The notes below the pieces were generated by a model. That model was not told where the DNA came from and made no database searches. It was given only the letters and a program-made list of their open reading frames with translations. Below are positions 28,338-36,339 of a stretch of 64,000 nt of DNA, piece by piece; the first letter of the stretch is position 1, and every line of letters starts with the position of its first letter. The DNA is from Pseudomonadota bacterium (GTDB lineage Bacteria > Pseudomonadota > Gammaproteobacteria > Steroidobacterales > Steroidobacteraceae). A program made the translations under genes and the position numbers. Location of the stretch: NCBI GenBank assembly GCA_016704655.1, contig JADIZR010000010.1:62001-126000 (forward strand), given 5' to 3'.

Positions 28338-29006
28338 TCAGGGCAGCCGTGCCTTGAGCGCGTCGAGTTCCGCACGCAGGCCGGCGACCTCGGCTTCCAG
28401 CGCTTCGACGCGGGCGGAGAGCGATGGGTCGACGGCTCGTGTCGCAGGCATGGATGGCATCGCTGCCTGCGCAGCCTCCATCGCGGCGACGTCGATCGGC
28501 CCGGTGAACAGCTGTGCATAGCGCGATTCGCGCCGGCCCGGTTCGCGCGGCAGCTTCACCACGAATGGGCCCTCCGGGCGCGTTGCGAGGTCCTCGAGGG
28601 CGTTTTCCACCTCGTCGAGGCCGCTGACCGTTGCCAGCCGCCCGGCGTGGGTACGCAGCTCGCCAGGTGTCTGCGGGCCGCGCAGCAACAGCTCGCAGAC
28701 GATGGCCGTCTGCGCAGGGGAGAACTTCAGGCTGCCGAACTGGGTGTTGCAGAACAGCTGGTGATACTTCGGCACGCGACTGCCGAATCCCGATTTCTCC
28801 AGCACGACCTGCTTGCGGATGAGCGCGTCCACGACGGGCTGGACCTCGCGTTCCTGCAGGTTCATGACCGGGTCACGGTTGCTTTTCTGGTTGCAGGCGT
28901 TGACCAGCGCGTTCAGCGACAGGGGGTACTGGTCGGGGGTCGCGATCTGCTTTTCGAGCAGGCAACCGACGACCCTCGCTTCGAGGGCCGACAACTCGAG
29001 CGGCAT
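28338..29006 (-). CDS. YceH family protein (DUF480)
   Basis: A 222-residue protein made of two winged-helix domains followed by a C-terminal coiled coil (about residues 195-222, SARVEALEAEVAGLRAELDA). It matches YceH/DUF480 over its length, including VVGCLLEKQIATPDQYPLSL and the Y-H-Q-L-F-C-N-T segment. The function is unknown; DNA binding is suggested by the fold only. The start is ATG 29006 (MPLELSALEARV). It is divergent from the acyltransferase gene, with 66 bases between. Confidence 0.9.
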   Translation of the reverse strand: MPLELSALEARVVGCLLEKQIATPDQYPLSLNALVNACNQKSNRDPVMNLQEREVQPVVDALIRKQVVLEKSGFGSRVPKYHQLFCNTQFGSLKFSPAQTAIVCELLLRGPQTPGELRTHAGRLATVSGLDEVENALEDLATRPEGPFVVKLPREPGRRESRYAQLFTGPIDVAAMEAAQAAMPSMPATRAVDPSLSARVEALEAEVAGLRAELDALKARLP

Positions 29007-29072
29007 GGCATGCTCCAGGGGCGTTGACCGGGGGCATAATCGTACACCCCGGGTGGTGAGGATCGGCAGAAC

Positions 29073-30002
29073 GTGCAGACATCGCGTGGCTCGACACTGA
29101 AGGGCGTCATCACTATTTCGCTGATGGCGCTGAACGTGGTGTTCTGGGTGCCGATCCTGCTGGTCGTCGCACTCGCGAAGCTGCTCATCCCGCTCGCCGC
29201 GTGGCGCCGGTGGACGAGCGCCCTCATGATCTGGATCGCCCAGGCGTGGATCAGCTGCAATGGCGCGATCTTCAGCCTGATGGGCGCGTTGCGACTCAAG
29301 GTCGACGGCGTCGAAGGTCTCGATCCCCGCAGCTGGTACCTCGTGCTGTCGAACCACCAGTCATGGGTCGACATCCTGGTGCTGCAGAAGGCGTTCAACC
29401 GGCGCATTCCGTTCCTGAAGTTCTTCCTCAAGCAGGAGCTGATCTGGGTGCCGTTTCTCGGGCTGGCGTGGTGGGCGCTCGACTTCCCGTTCATGAAGCG
29501 CCATTCGGCAACGTACCTGCAAAAGCACCCGCAGGCTCGCGGCGAAGACCTCGATGCGACGCGCAAGGCCTGCGAACGATTCGCCCTGCTGCCGACGTCA
29601 GTGATGAACTTCGTCGAGGGCACGCGCTACACGACTGCAAAGCACAAGGCGACCAAGTCACCGTATCGCCACCTGCTGCGACCGCGCCCGGGCGGCGTCG
29701 CCTTCGTGCTCTCGGCGATGGGCGGCATGCTGCACTCGGTGCTGGACGTCACCGTTGCCTACGGCGAACCCAGCCCGACGTTGTGGGACCTGTGCTGTGG
29801 CCGGCTCGGTCCCGTGCGAATGCACGTGCTGCGGCGGCCGATCGAGCCGTGGGTGGCGCAGGGCGACTACGCGGAGGACTCCAGGTTGCGTGCGCGCTTC
29901 AAGGAATGGCTGGGCGTGCTCTGGAGCGAGAAGGACGCGAAGCTCGACACGATGCTGCCGGAGAGCGGGCTTGATCGGGTCGCCGGGGACCGCCCGCAAT
30001 GA
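29073..30002 (+). CDS. Membrane-anchored lysophospholipid-type acyltransferase (PlsC/YihG family)
   Basis: A 309-residue acyltransferase. It has an N-terminal membrane segment (residues 10-40), motif I SNHQSWVDI (the N-H-x4-D catalytic pair), motif II-like FLKQELIWVPFLGLAW, and motif III NFVEGTRYT. It most resembles YihG, a 1-acylglycerol-3-phosphate or related acyltransferase in the inner membrane. The start is the GTG at 29073; an in-frame ATG at 29124 would shorten the first helix. It overlaps the thioesterase gene by 4 bases (ATGA), suggesting linked lipid remodelling. Confidence 0.88.
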   Translation: MQTSRGSTLKGVITISLMALNVVFWVPILLVVALAKLLIPLAAWRRWTSALMIWIAQAWISCNGAIFSLMGALRLKVDGVEGLDPRSWYLVLSNHQSWVDILVLQKAFNRRIPFLKFFLKQELIWVPFLGLAWWALDFPFMKRHSATYLQKHPQARGEDLDATRKACERFALLPTSVMNFVEGTRYTTAKHKATKSPYRHLLRPRPGGVAFVLSAMGGMLHSVLDVTVAYGEPSPTLWDLCCGRLGPVRMHVLRRPIEPWVAQGDYAEDSRLRARFKEWLGVLWSEKDAKLDTMLPESGLDRVAGDRPQ

Positions 30003-30481
30003 AGTGGGACCTGCCGTCGCCGTTCATCCACCAGCGCATCGCGGTTCACAACGAGATCGACGGTTACGGTCACGTCAACAACGCCGTCTACGTCGCGTGG
30101 CTCGACGACTGTGCCTGGGCGCATTCGATTTCGCGCGGCATCAGCCCGGACCTGTGCCGGTCGCTGAATCGCGGCATGGCCGTGTGGCGCACGCAGATCA
30201 ATTACCTCCGCGCGGCGCTCGAAGGCGACCAGATTGAAGTCGCGACGTGGCCGGTGCGCAACGACTGCAAACTGCGCATCGAACGCCGGTTTCAGGTCCG
30301 CAGGAAGTCCGACGGCGAAACGCTGCTGCGCGCGTTGCTCCACTACGTCTGCATCGACCTGCAGACGGGGCGTGCGAAACGGATGCCCGAAGAATTTACG
30401 CGCTACGTCGTGTTGCCCGAAGTCGCGGACGCCGTCGCTGCCGAGTCACAGCCCTACCAGCCGGGCGTCGAACCCCGCTGA
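29999..30481 (+). CDS. Acyl-CoA thioesterase, hotdog fold
   Basis: A 160-residue protein of the 4-hydroxybenzoyl-CoA thioesterase/FadM group. The hotdog signature is HNEIDGYGHVNNAVYVAWLD (the D-x-x-G-H-V-N-N block holding the catalytic Asp), followed by the central strand INYLRAALEGDQIEVATW. These enzymes hydrolyse acyl-CoA to free acid and CoA in the cytoplasm. The start ATG overlaps the acyltransferase stop, so the two are translationally coupled. Chain-length preference is unknown. Confidence 0.88.
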   Translation: MKWDLPSPFIHQRIAVHNEIDGYGHVNNAVYVAWLDDCAWAHSISRGISPDLCRSLNRGMAVWRTQINYLRAALEGDQIEVATWPVRNDCKLRIERRFQVRRKSDGETLLRALLHYVCIDLQTGRAKRMPEEFTRYVVLPEVADAVAAESQPYQPGVEPR

Positions 30482-30508
30482 ACAAATCAGCGACCAGGAG
30501 GAAGAACC

Positions 30509-31390
30509 ATGCACGACAAGTGGACTAGTCCCGAACTCGATTCGCTGCTCGGTTCACGCACGCTGACGCGCAGGCAGGTGCTGGTGACCTCGCTTGCGAC
30601 CGGCTTTGCGCTGGCCGTGCAGCCCGTGGGCGCACAGACGATCACCACCGAGAGCGATGGCCTGACCGCGGGTGAAGTGAAGATTCCCGTGGCCGATGGC
30701 GAGATTCCCGCCTATCGCGCCATGCCAGCCAAGGGCGGCAATTTCCCGGTCGTGCTGGTCGTTCAGGAAATCTTCGGCGTGCATGAACACATCAAGGACG
30801 TGTGCCGTCGCTTCGCCAAACAGGGTTATTGCGCCATCGCCCCCGAACTGTACGCGCGCCAGGGCGACGTCTCGAAGATCAGCGACTGGAAGCAGATCTT
30901 TGCGGAAGTCGTGAGCAAGGTGCCGGACGCGCAGGTCATGTCCGACCTGGACGCGGCCGCTGCGTGGGCAGTGAAGTCCAGCAAAGGCGACCAGCGCAGG
31001 CTGGCCGTCACCGGCTTCTGCTGGGGCGGGCGCATCACCTGGCTCTACGCGGCGCACAACAGGAATCTCAAGGCGGGCGTCGCCTGGTACGGCCGCCTCA
31101 AGGGTCAGGCCACCGAGCTGCAGCCGAAGTACCCCTTCGACGTCGTCGCCGACATCGGTGCGCCGGTGCTCGGACTTTACGGCGGCCAGGACCAGGGTAT
31201 TCCGCTCGATGATGTCGAAGCGATGCGGGCGGCACTCAAGGCTGCGGACAAGTCGTCGGAGATCGTCGTGTTTCCGGAAGCGGGTCACGCGTTCTTCGCG
31301 GACTACCGTCCCAGCTTCAGGGCAGAAGATGCAGCAGCGGGCTGGGCGGCGTGTCTTGCCTGGTTCCGCCAGCACGGTGTTGTCGCTTAG
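30509..31390 (+). CDS. Dienelactone hydrolase-family protein with Tat-like signal
   Basis: A 293-residue alpha/beta hydrolase. A Tat-like signal lies at about residues 19-44 (TRRQVLVTSLATGFALAVQP, ending in VGAQ), so it is likely exported. The dienelactone hydrolase triad is visible: Cys in GFCWGGR, Asp in GGQDQGIP and His in AGHAFFADYR. A cysteine nucleophile is typical of this family, which opens lactones such as dienelactone in aromatic degradation; most members are cytoplasmic and many act on other esters. The gene follows the thioesterase by 27 bases. Its stop overlaps the convergent TonB-receptor stop. Confidence 0.88.
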   Translation: MHDKWTSPELDSLLGSRTLTRRQVLVTSLATGFALAVQPVGAQTITTESDGLTAGEVKIPVADGEIPAYRAMPAKGGNFPVVLVVQEIFGVHEHIKDVCRRFAKQGYCAIAPELYARQGDVSKISDWKQIFAEVVSKVPDAQVMSDLDAAAAWAVKSSKGDQRRLAVTGFCWGGRITWLYAAHNRNLKAGVAWYGRLKGQATELQPKYPFDVVADIGAPVLGLYGGQDQGIPLDDVEAMRAALKAADKSSEIVVFPEAGHAFFADYRPSFRAEDAAAGWAACLAWFRQHGVVA

Positions 31391-33729
31391 TACTTCCAGA
31401 GCACGCCGACCGACGGCACGAGCGGCAACCAGTGGCGCAGCTCCCGGTCGAGCGTCGGCGTGCCGTCGATTATTGAGTATTCGAGATCGGTGCAGCAGGG
31501 GTTGCGCTGGTCGAGCGCATTGGTCAATTCGCCGTGCAGCGTCAACGTGCCGCGCGGCAGCGTCCACTCGTAACTGACACGGGCATCGAGCGAGCCGTAG
31601 TCGGCGTAACGCGCGGCATTGCGATCCCCCAGCTGCACATTGCCCGACGCGTCGAGCCCGATCGGCGTCACGGGCCAGCCGGTGTGGTACTGCGCGGCGA
31701 GCGTTGCCTGCCACGGCCCCGATGCCCAGAGCACGCCCAGGTTGACGGTGTGGGTCTGGTCCCAGCTGCGCCTGACATCGCCTTCGTCGACCGCGTCGGT
31801 GACGCGCGACCACGCGTAGCCGAACCAGCCGCTCCAGGCATCGACGGGTTTGCGGGTGAGCAGCAGTTCGCCACCCTCGGCCAGGGCCGACGACGGCGAG
31901 ATGGCGACACGGTCCCAGCGCAGTTCGGGCGCCAGCGAGAGCGGGTCGTACAGGCTTTCGAAACGCGTGCGCAGGTCGCGGTAGTCCTTGCGGTAGGCTT
32001 CAACGCGCAGTGAATATTCTGGAGTCAAGTCGCGTTCGAGTCCGAGGATCAGGTGGTCCGCGCTCTGCGCCGGCGAGAAGTCCTCGACGCCGTCCTCCAC
32101 CTGCAGCTCCTCGATGCCCTCGAACTGCTGGTAGCGTCCCCAGCTAGCGAGCAGGCGCGTGCGCTCGTCGACGCGCCAGGCGAGATTGAAGCGCGGGCCG
32201 AGCTGGTCGTCGGCATCGGCGCCGTACGTCTGCTCGTCCCAACGCAGGCCGACCTCGGCGGTCAGTGCATCCGTCAGCCTGCCGCGCACGGTGTAGTACG
32301 CGGCGAAATGCTCGCCGGACGGGTTCGGCGCAAGCGCGCGCGAGATGTCCTGCGCCCCGGCTCCGGGGTACGGATAGTCCGGCGCGAAGTCGACGCTGCC
32401 CGTGTAGTCGTAGGTGGCTTCGAGTTTGCGCGCGTCGACACCCGCACGTTGCAGCCAGCGGTCGGTTGCATAGCTCGCGTCGACCTTGAGGCCGAGCACG
32501 TCGTAATCACGCATGTCGTCGACCGCACCCGTGCGTTTGCCGGGCTCGTCGACTGCGGCCTCGCGCTCCGCCGAGACGTCCGTGAACGAGAGGATCGCTG
32601 TCGTCGCCAATCGTGCGGACCAGTCATGTGTCAGCGTGCCCCAGACGTAGGCGTTCGAATACTCTGCGGTCGCATGTTCGGTGCCGGCCGGGTTGGTGAT
32701 TTCGGCCTGGTCGCGGGCCAGCAGCGTCTGCAGGCTGCCGCGCGTGTCGGGCGACCACGCGAAATCGACGCGGGCAAAGCCGTCGAGGTAACTCGACTCG
32801 CCGATTTCGGATTCCATGATGTCCGCCACTTCGTCGAGGTTGCTGCGACGGAACGAGGTGAGCCACTGGCCGCGGCCGTCCGCGAACCTGTGCGAGGCGA
32901 GCGCGTTCGCGTGGATCAGGCTCAACCCCAGTTCGTAGTACGCGTCCGCTGCGGGGCGCAGCGTGCGGGCATCGATGATTGCGCTCATGCGGTCGCCGTA
33001 CTCGGCGGTGAAGCCGCCGGCAAACACGTCGAGCCCGTCGACGATGCGCTCGTCCAGCACGCTGGACGGACTCTGCAGCATCCTGAGGTGGAACGGCTCG
33101 TACAGCGGCAAGCCGTCGAGTATCACCAGCGTTTCGTTGGTGTCGCCCCCACGCATGTGGGCGAGACCCGCGAGGCCGTTGCTCGCGGCGCCCGGCAGTC
33201 GGTGCACGGCCTTGAGCACGTCTTCCGCGAGCCGTGGCAGCGCGTCGACCTCCTGTTGCGAGAGGAACGCGTGGGCCTGGGGCACGTCCGAGGCCAGTGA
33301 ATAGCGGCTCGCCGTGACGACGATGTCGGCGATCGCGTCGTCGCGCGGGTCTGCTGCTGCCGTGGCGGCTGTGGTGCGCGAATGGTCTGGACCTGCCTGC
33401 GGTACGACTGAATATATCCGGCCTTCGACACGCTGCAGCTTGAGACCCAGCGGGGCGAGCACCTGCGCAACGACCTCGAGCGCCGGGCCCGCGGTGGGCT
33501 CCACGGCGACCCGCGCTGATGACGGCACGACGGCCGAGGTGTAAATGAGCTGGAATTCGCCGGTGGTGGCGAGTTCGCCGAGCACCGCGTCAATGGGGCG
33601 GCCGCGATACGGGGCCGCGGCGTGCGCTGCCAATGCCCCGAACAATGCAGTTACGACCACCGAGGCGTGCAAGCTCCGGCGAAGTGAATTCGGGGCGCGG
33701 CGGAGATCACGTGGCTGACGGGTGGGCAT
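31387..33729 (-). CDS. TonB-dependent outer-membrane receptor with N-terminal signalling (STN) domain
   Basis: A 780-residue protein: signal peptide (ending AAHAAAP, about residue 39), STN/secretin-TonB short domain (about 40-110, GRPIDAVLGELATTGEFQLI), plug (about 130-260, with MRGGDTNETLVILDGLPLYE), and a 22-strand-type barrel ending in an aromatic residue (GVLWKY). The STN domain marks it as a transducer that can signal to a FecR partner, and FecR and sigma genes lie directly upstream in the same direction. The ligand is unknown; the family includes siderophore and carbohydrate receptors. I see no obvious TonB box. Confidence 0.9.
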   Translation of the reverse strand: MPTRQPRDLRRAPNSLRRSLHASVVVTALFGALAAHAAAPYRGRPIDAVLGELATTGEFQLIYTSAVVPSSARVAVEPTAGPALEVVAQVLAPLGLKLQRVEGRIYSVVPQAGPDHSRTTAATAAADPRDDAIADIVVTASRYSLASDVPQAHAFLSQQEVDALPRLAEDVLKAVHRLPGAASNGLAGLAHMRGGDTNETLVILDGLPLYEPFHLRMLQSPSSVLDERIVDGLDVFAGGFTAEYGDRMSAIIDARTLRPAADAYYELGLSLIHANALASHRFADGRGQWLTSFRRSNLDEVADIMESEIGESSYLDGFARVDFAWSPDTRGSLQTLLARDQAEITNPAGTEHATAEYSNAYVWGTLTHDWSARLATTAILSFTDVSAEREAAVDEPGKRTGAVDDMRDYDVLGLKVDASYATDRWLQRAGVDARKLEATYDYTGSVDFAPDYPYPGAGAQDISRALAPNPSGEHFAAYYTVRGRLTDALTAEVGLRWDEQTYGADADDQLGPRFNLAWRVDERTRLLASWGRYQQFEGIEELQVEDGVEDFSPAQSADHLILGLERDLTPEYSLRVEAYRKDYRDLRTRFESLYDPLSLAPELRWDRVAISPSSALAEGGELLLTRKPVDAWSGWFGYAWSRVTDAVDEGDVRRSWDQTHTVNLGVLWASGPWQATLAAQYHTGWPVTPIGLDASGNVQLGDRNAARYADYGSLDARVSYEWTLPRGTLTLHGELTNALDQRNPCCTDLEYSIIDGTPTLDRELRHWLPLVPSVGVLWKY

Positions 33730-33809
33730 AGGTCGGCCCGAACCATCGCAGCGGCCGGACGCCGCGATGGTAGCCGAGTGCCATCGGGCCGCCTACCGCG
33801 GCTTGTGCA

Positions 33810-34829
33810 TCAACGGCCCGTATGCTCGATCCGGATCTGCCCAACCGCGATTACGTGGCGCAGGTCGGGTTGGGATGCAAACACGGCAGCCACGGCGGCT
33901 TCAGGCGCGAGCCCGGTAGTGGAGCCCTTGAGCATCGTCTGCTCGGCTTCGCGCGCGGCGTCCGCCGAGGTGTAGACGATCTTGCGGCCGGTTTCCCGAC
34001 CGGCCCAGGCCAGGAACTCATCGAGCGAGCGGCCTTCGATCGCGAATTCGGGTGCGATCGCCGCGGCCCAATGCCACGCCTGGCCGTGAGAGTCGACCTG
34101 CGAACGAACCACGCTGCCGTCCTCGCGCACTGCGAGTGCTTCGCCAGCACGGGCAACCACCGGCACCTGCCCGCGGTCGATCGCGATGCTGCCTTCGCGC
34201 ACGGCCACCTGCAGCGCGCCGTCATGAACCGAAGCGACATACTGGGTGCCGACGTGCCGGACGTCTCCATACGGCGTGCCAACGACGAATGCGCCGCTGC
34301 CTGAACCGGGCGTGCCGGCGTCGACGTAGACGCCGCCTGATGCCAGGCGTGCGCGCTCATCACCGGTAAAGGCCAACTGCGTGTCCGTGTCGAGGCGCAC
34401 TTCGAGTCCGTCCGGGCGCCGCAATGCGACGCGGCCCGAGTCCGAGGTACGGATCTCGTCGGACGCGGCCACCGGCGACGCCGTGCCCAGGGCTTGCCAC
34501 GTGCCGTTGGCGGAATGACGTACTTCGGCGACGCCCGTGACACGAGCCACCACCGCGACAGGACCGCCGGCCGCCTTCCAGCGCGGCAAGGCAACCCCGA
34601 CGGCGACGGCCAGGACCGCGACGGAAGCCGCAATGGCGAGCCACGGCTGCGTGAACCTGCGTTGCGGCTGCCGCGCGGCAACTGTTGCGCGCCATTCCGC
34701 GGCCACGGCAGCGCGGACTTCCGCCGCGAAGTCTGCGGGTGGCGTCGGGCGCGGACCGACGCTTCGGAGTAGAGCGACCAGGTCCGCGTCTTCGCCCGGT
34801 CTGTCGTCGTGTGGCTTTGCATCGTTCAT
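33810..34829 (-). CDS. FecR-family transmembrane anti-sigma/sensor protein
   Basis: A 339-residue protein. The cytoplasmic part (1-60) is followed by a single membrane helix (about 62-83, QPWLAIAASVAVLAVAVGVA). The periplasmic FecR beta domain follows (about 95-215, with VGTPYGDVRHVGTQY), then a C-terminal STN-like domain (about 260-335, FAIEGRSLDEFLAWAGRETG). FecR proteins receive a signal from an STN-bearing receptor and control an ECF sigma factor. The start is ATG 34829 (MNDAKPHDD); the longer frame overlaps the sigma gene. It is 10 bases after the sigma stop and 80 bases before the receptor. Confidence 0.9.
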   Translation of the reverse strand: MNDAKPHDDRPGEDADLVALLRSVGPRPTPPADFAAEVRAAVAAEWRATVAARQPQRRFTQPWLAIAASVAVLAVAVGVALPRWKAAGGPVAVVARVTGVAEVRHSANGTWQALGTASPVAASDEIRTSDSGRVALRRPDGLEVRLDTDTQLAFTGDERARLASGGVYVDAGTPGSGSGAFVVGTPYGDVRHVGTQYVASVHDGALQVAVREGSIAIDRGQVPVVARAGEALAVREDGSVVRSQVDSHGQAWHWAAAIAPEFAIEGRSLDEFLAWAGRETGRKIVYTSADAAREAEQTMLKGSTTGLAPEAAVAAVFASQPDLRHVIAVGQIRIEHTGR

Positions 34830-34839
34830 GGCTTTGCTC

Positions 34840-35463
34840 TCATGCCTCGAGGCTCGCGAGCACATCGTCTGCCGACGCGCCGAACACGGCCTCCACCCCT
34901 TCCCGGAACGCGACTCGGGCCCTGGCCAGCAGCGACTGCGCTGCCGTCTGGCCGATTCCCAGCCGCTCGCTGATTTCTTCGACCGAGCGGCCTTCGACGT
35001 ATTTCCATTCCAGCGCGTCGCCATAACGGCTCGGCAGCCGGTCGAGCACTGCGTGTACCAGCCGCCCGAGCTCGGCGCGATCCGCGCCGTGCAACGGGTC
35101 GTCGGTCGATGGTGCTGCGATGGATTCAAGCGCGGCCCGGACTTCCTCGCTGTCGTCGATCAGGACGACCTTGGAGGCGTGACGACGCTCGCTGCGCACG
35201 TGATCGGCGATCTGCCTGCGGCAGATCTGGCACAGCCAGGTAAAGAGCGCTGCCTCGCCACGCCAGTCCCCGACCGCACGCATCGCCTTGACCAACGTGG
35301 CCTGCACGACGTCCTTGGTGGCGTCGGCATTGCGGTTCATGCGCGGCAGGGCGAAGCGGTAGACGCGCGGGAAGTACGTCTCGAAAAAAGTCGTGAACGC
35401 GCGCTCGTCGCCCGCGAGCATCGCTGCGACCAGTTCGCGCTCGTCCTTCATCGATTCGTGCAT
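34840..35463 (-). CDS. ECF-type RNA polymerase sigma factor (paired with FecR)
   Basis: A 207-residue group IV sigma factor. Region 2 is seen as AFTTFFETYFPRVYRFALPR to WLCQICRRQIADHVR and region 4 as LDRLPSRYGDALEWKYVEG to QTAAQSLLARARVAFREG. It directs polymerase to a small regulon, here most likely the downstream fecR and receptor genes. I take ATG 35463 (MHESMKDERE); an upstream GTG at 35490 and a downstream ATG at 35451 are possible. The gap upstream carries repeated AAATCAAT boxes that may control it. Confidence 0.88.
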   Translation of the reverse strand: MHESMKDERELVAAMLAGDERAFTTFFETYFPRVYRFALPRMNRNADATKDVVQATLVKAMRAVGDWRGEAALFTWLCQICRRQIADHVRSERRHASKVVLIDDSEEVRAALESIAAPSTDDPLHGADRAELGRLVHAVLDRLPSRYGDALEWKYVEGRSVEEISERLGIGQTAAQSLLARARVAFREGVEAVFGASADDVLASLEA

Positions 35464-35496
35464 CGTGGCATGCGAGTAAGACGCGACCACCGCTGC

Positions 35497-35580
35497 AAAT
35501 CAATCGCGGTGCGGCATGGTTACGCCTGGCGGCCATAGCTCATTGAAATCAATAGGGATTTATCTTGCGCGATTGATTTC
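35497..35580. repeat. Repeated AAATCAAT boxes in divergent promoter region
   Basis: AAATCAATCGCG at 35497-35508 recurs exactly in inverse as CGCGATTGATTT at 35568-35579. A third box, GAAATCAAT at 35545-35553, forms a second inverted pair with ATTGATTTC at 35572-35580 (18 bases between). The boxes occupy an AT-rich stretch between the divergent sigma factor and hemolysin-family genes. They look like operator sites for one regulator acting on either or both transcripts. The regulator is not known. Confidence 0.5.
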
Positions 35581-35646
35581 CCTGGCTGCGGCCGTCTTAC
35601 CGCAGTCCGCGTCGCAAAGCGGGCTGTAACCTCCCTGGGAGCGGAC

Positions 35647-36339
35647 TTGGAAGCGACCGACCTCATGCTCGATGCCCCGCGCAAGACGACGCTGCCCCGG
35701 CGGGCTGCCGACGAGTTCCGCACACCTGGAGAAAGCCTTCACCTGCAACCGGTGCGAGCCGGCGACGTCGGCCGTGCAGACCTCGAGGCTTATGTCCGGA
35801 CCCGATTCGCCGCCAAGCATGGCGCCGCAGTCCGCACGTTCATGCCCACGCTCATCGCGTTTCGTGACCGCCAGGGAGAGTTGCGTGGTGTCGCGGGTAT
35901 CCGCGGTGCCGACGAAAGCCCTCTTTACCTGGAGCAGTACCTCGACCGTCCCATCGAAGAACGACTGACTGCAAGCCTGCGGTCGTCGCCGGTCGATCGC
36001 GGCGGGGTGCGTGCCGTCCGTCGCGATGAGATCGTCGAAGTCGGCAACCTCGCCGGTGCCAGCTGCCGCGCCGCGGTGCGCATGGTCGCGCAGCTGCCCG
36101 TGTTCCTGATGAGCCGTCGTTACTCGTGGATCGTCTTTACGGCCACTGGCGCGCTGCGCCAGATTCTCGAAGGATTCGGCGCGCCGCTGATCGAACTCGG
36201 CCGTGCCGATCCGTCGAGCGTCGCCACCGTGGCGGATTCGTGGGGCCGCTACTACGAGACCGATCCGCGCGTGTTTGCCGGTTACCTGCCCGATGCGGAT
36301 CGGCTGGCCGGCTTCGCGCACCGGATGCCGGGTCACTGA
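35647..36339 (+). CDS. Thermostable hemolysin-family protein (T_hemolysin, GNAT-like)
   Basis: A 230-residue protein resembling the Vibrio thermostable hemolysin (delta-VPH) family: the block RTFMPTLIAFRDRQGELRGV, then LYLEQYLD, and the signature V-E-V-G-N-L-A-G near residue 130. Despite the name, the fold is probably acetyl/acyltransferase-like and there is no signal peptide, so true hemolysin activity is doubtful. The start is the TTG at 35647, preceded by GGGAG at good spacing; an ATG at 35665 is the alternative. It heads a tight operon with an AMP-ligase, a diiron oxidase and an SDR, which suggests it makes or modifies an acylated product. Confidence 0.78.
   Translation: MEATDLMLDAPRKTTLPRRAADEFRTPGESLHLQPVRAGDVGRADLEAYVRTRFAAKHGAAVRTFMPTLIAFRDRQGELRGVAGIRGADESPLYLEQYLDRPIEERLTASLRSSPVDRGGVRAVRRDEIVEVGNLAGASCRAAVRMVAQLPVFLMSRRYSWIVFTATGALRQILEGFGAPLIELGRADPSSVATVADSWGRYYETDPRVFAGYLPDADRLAGFAHRMPGH

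Noticed and set aside
31381..31392. Overlapping stop codons of the convergent hydrolase and receptor genes as a regulatory site
   Set aside because: A three-base overlap of stops between convergent genes is ordinary in compact genomes and shows no hairpin.
35647..36339. Secreted hemolysin virulence factor
   Set aside because: Family name only. There is no signal peptide or membrane-inserting segment, and the gene context is metabolic.
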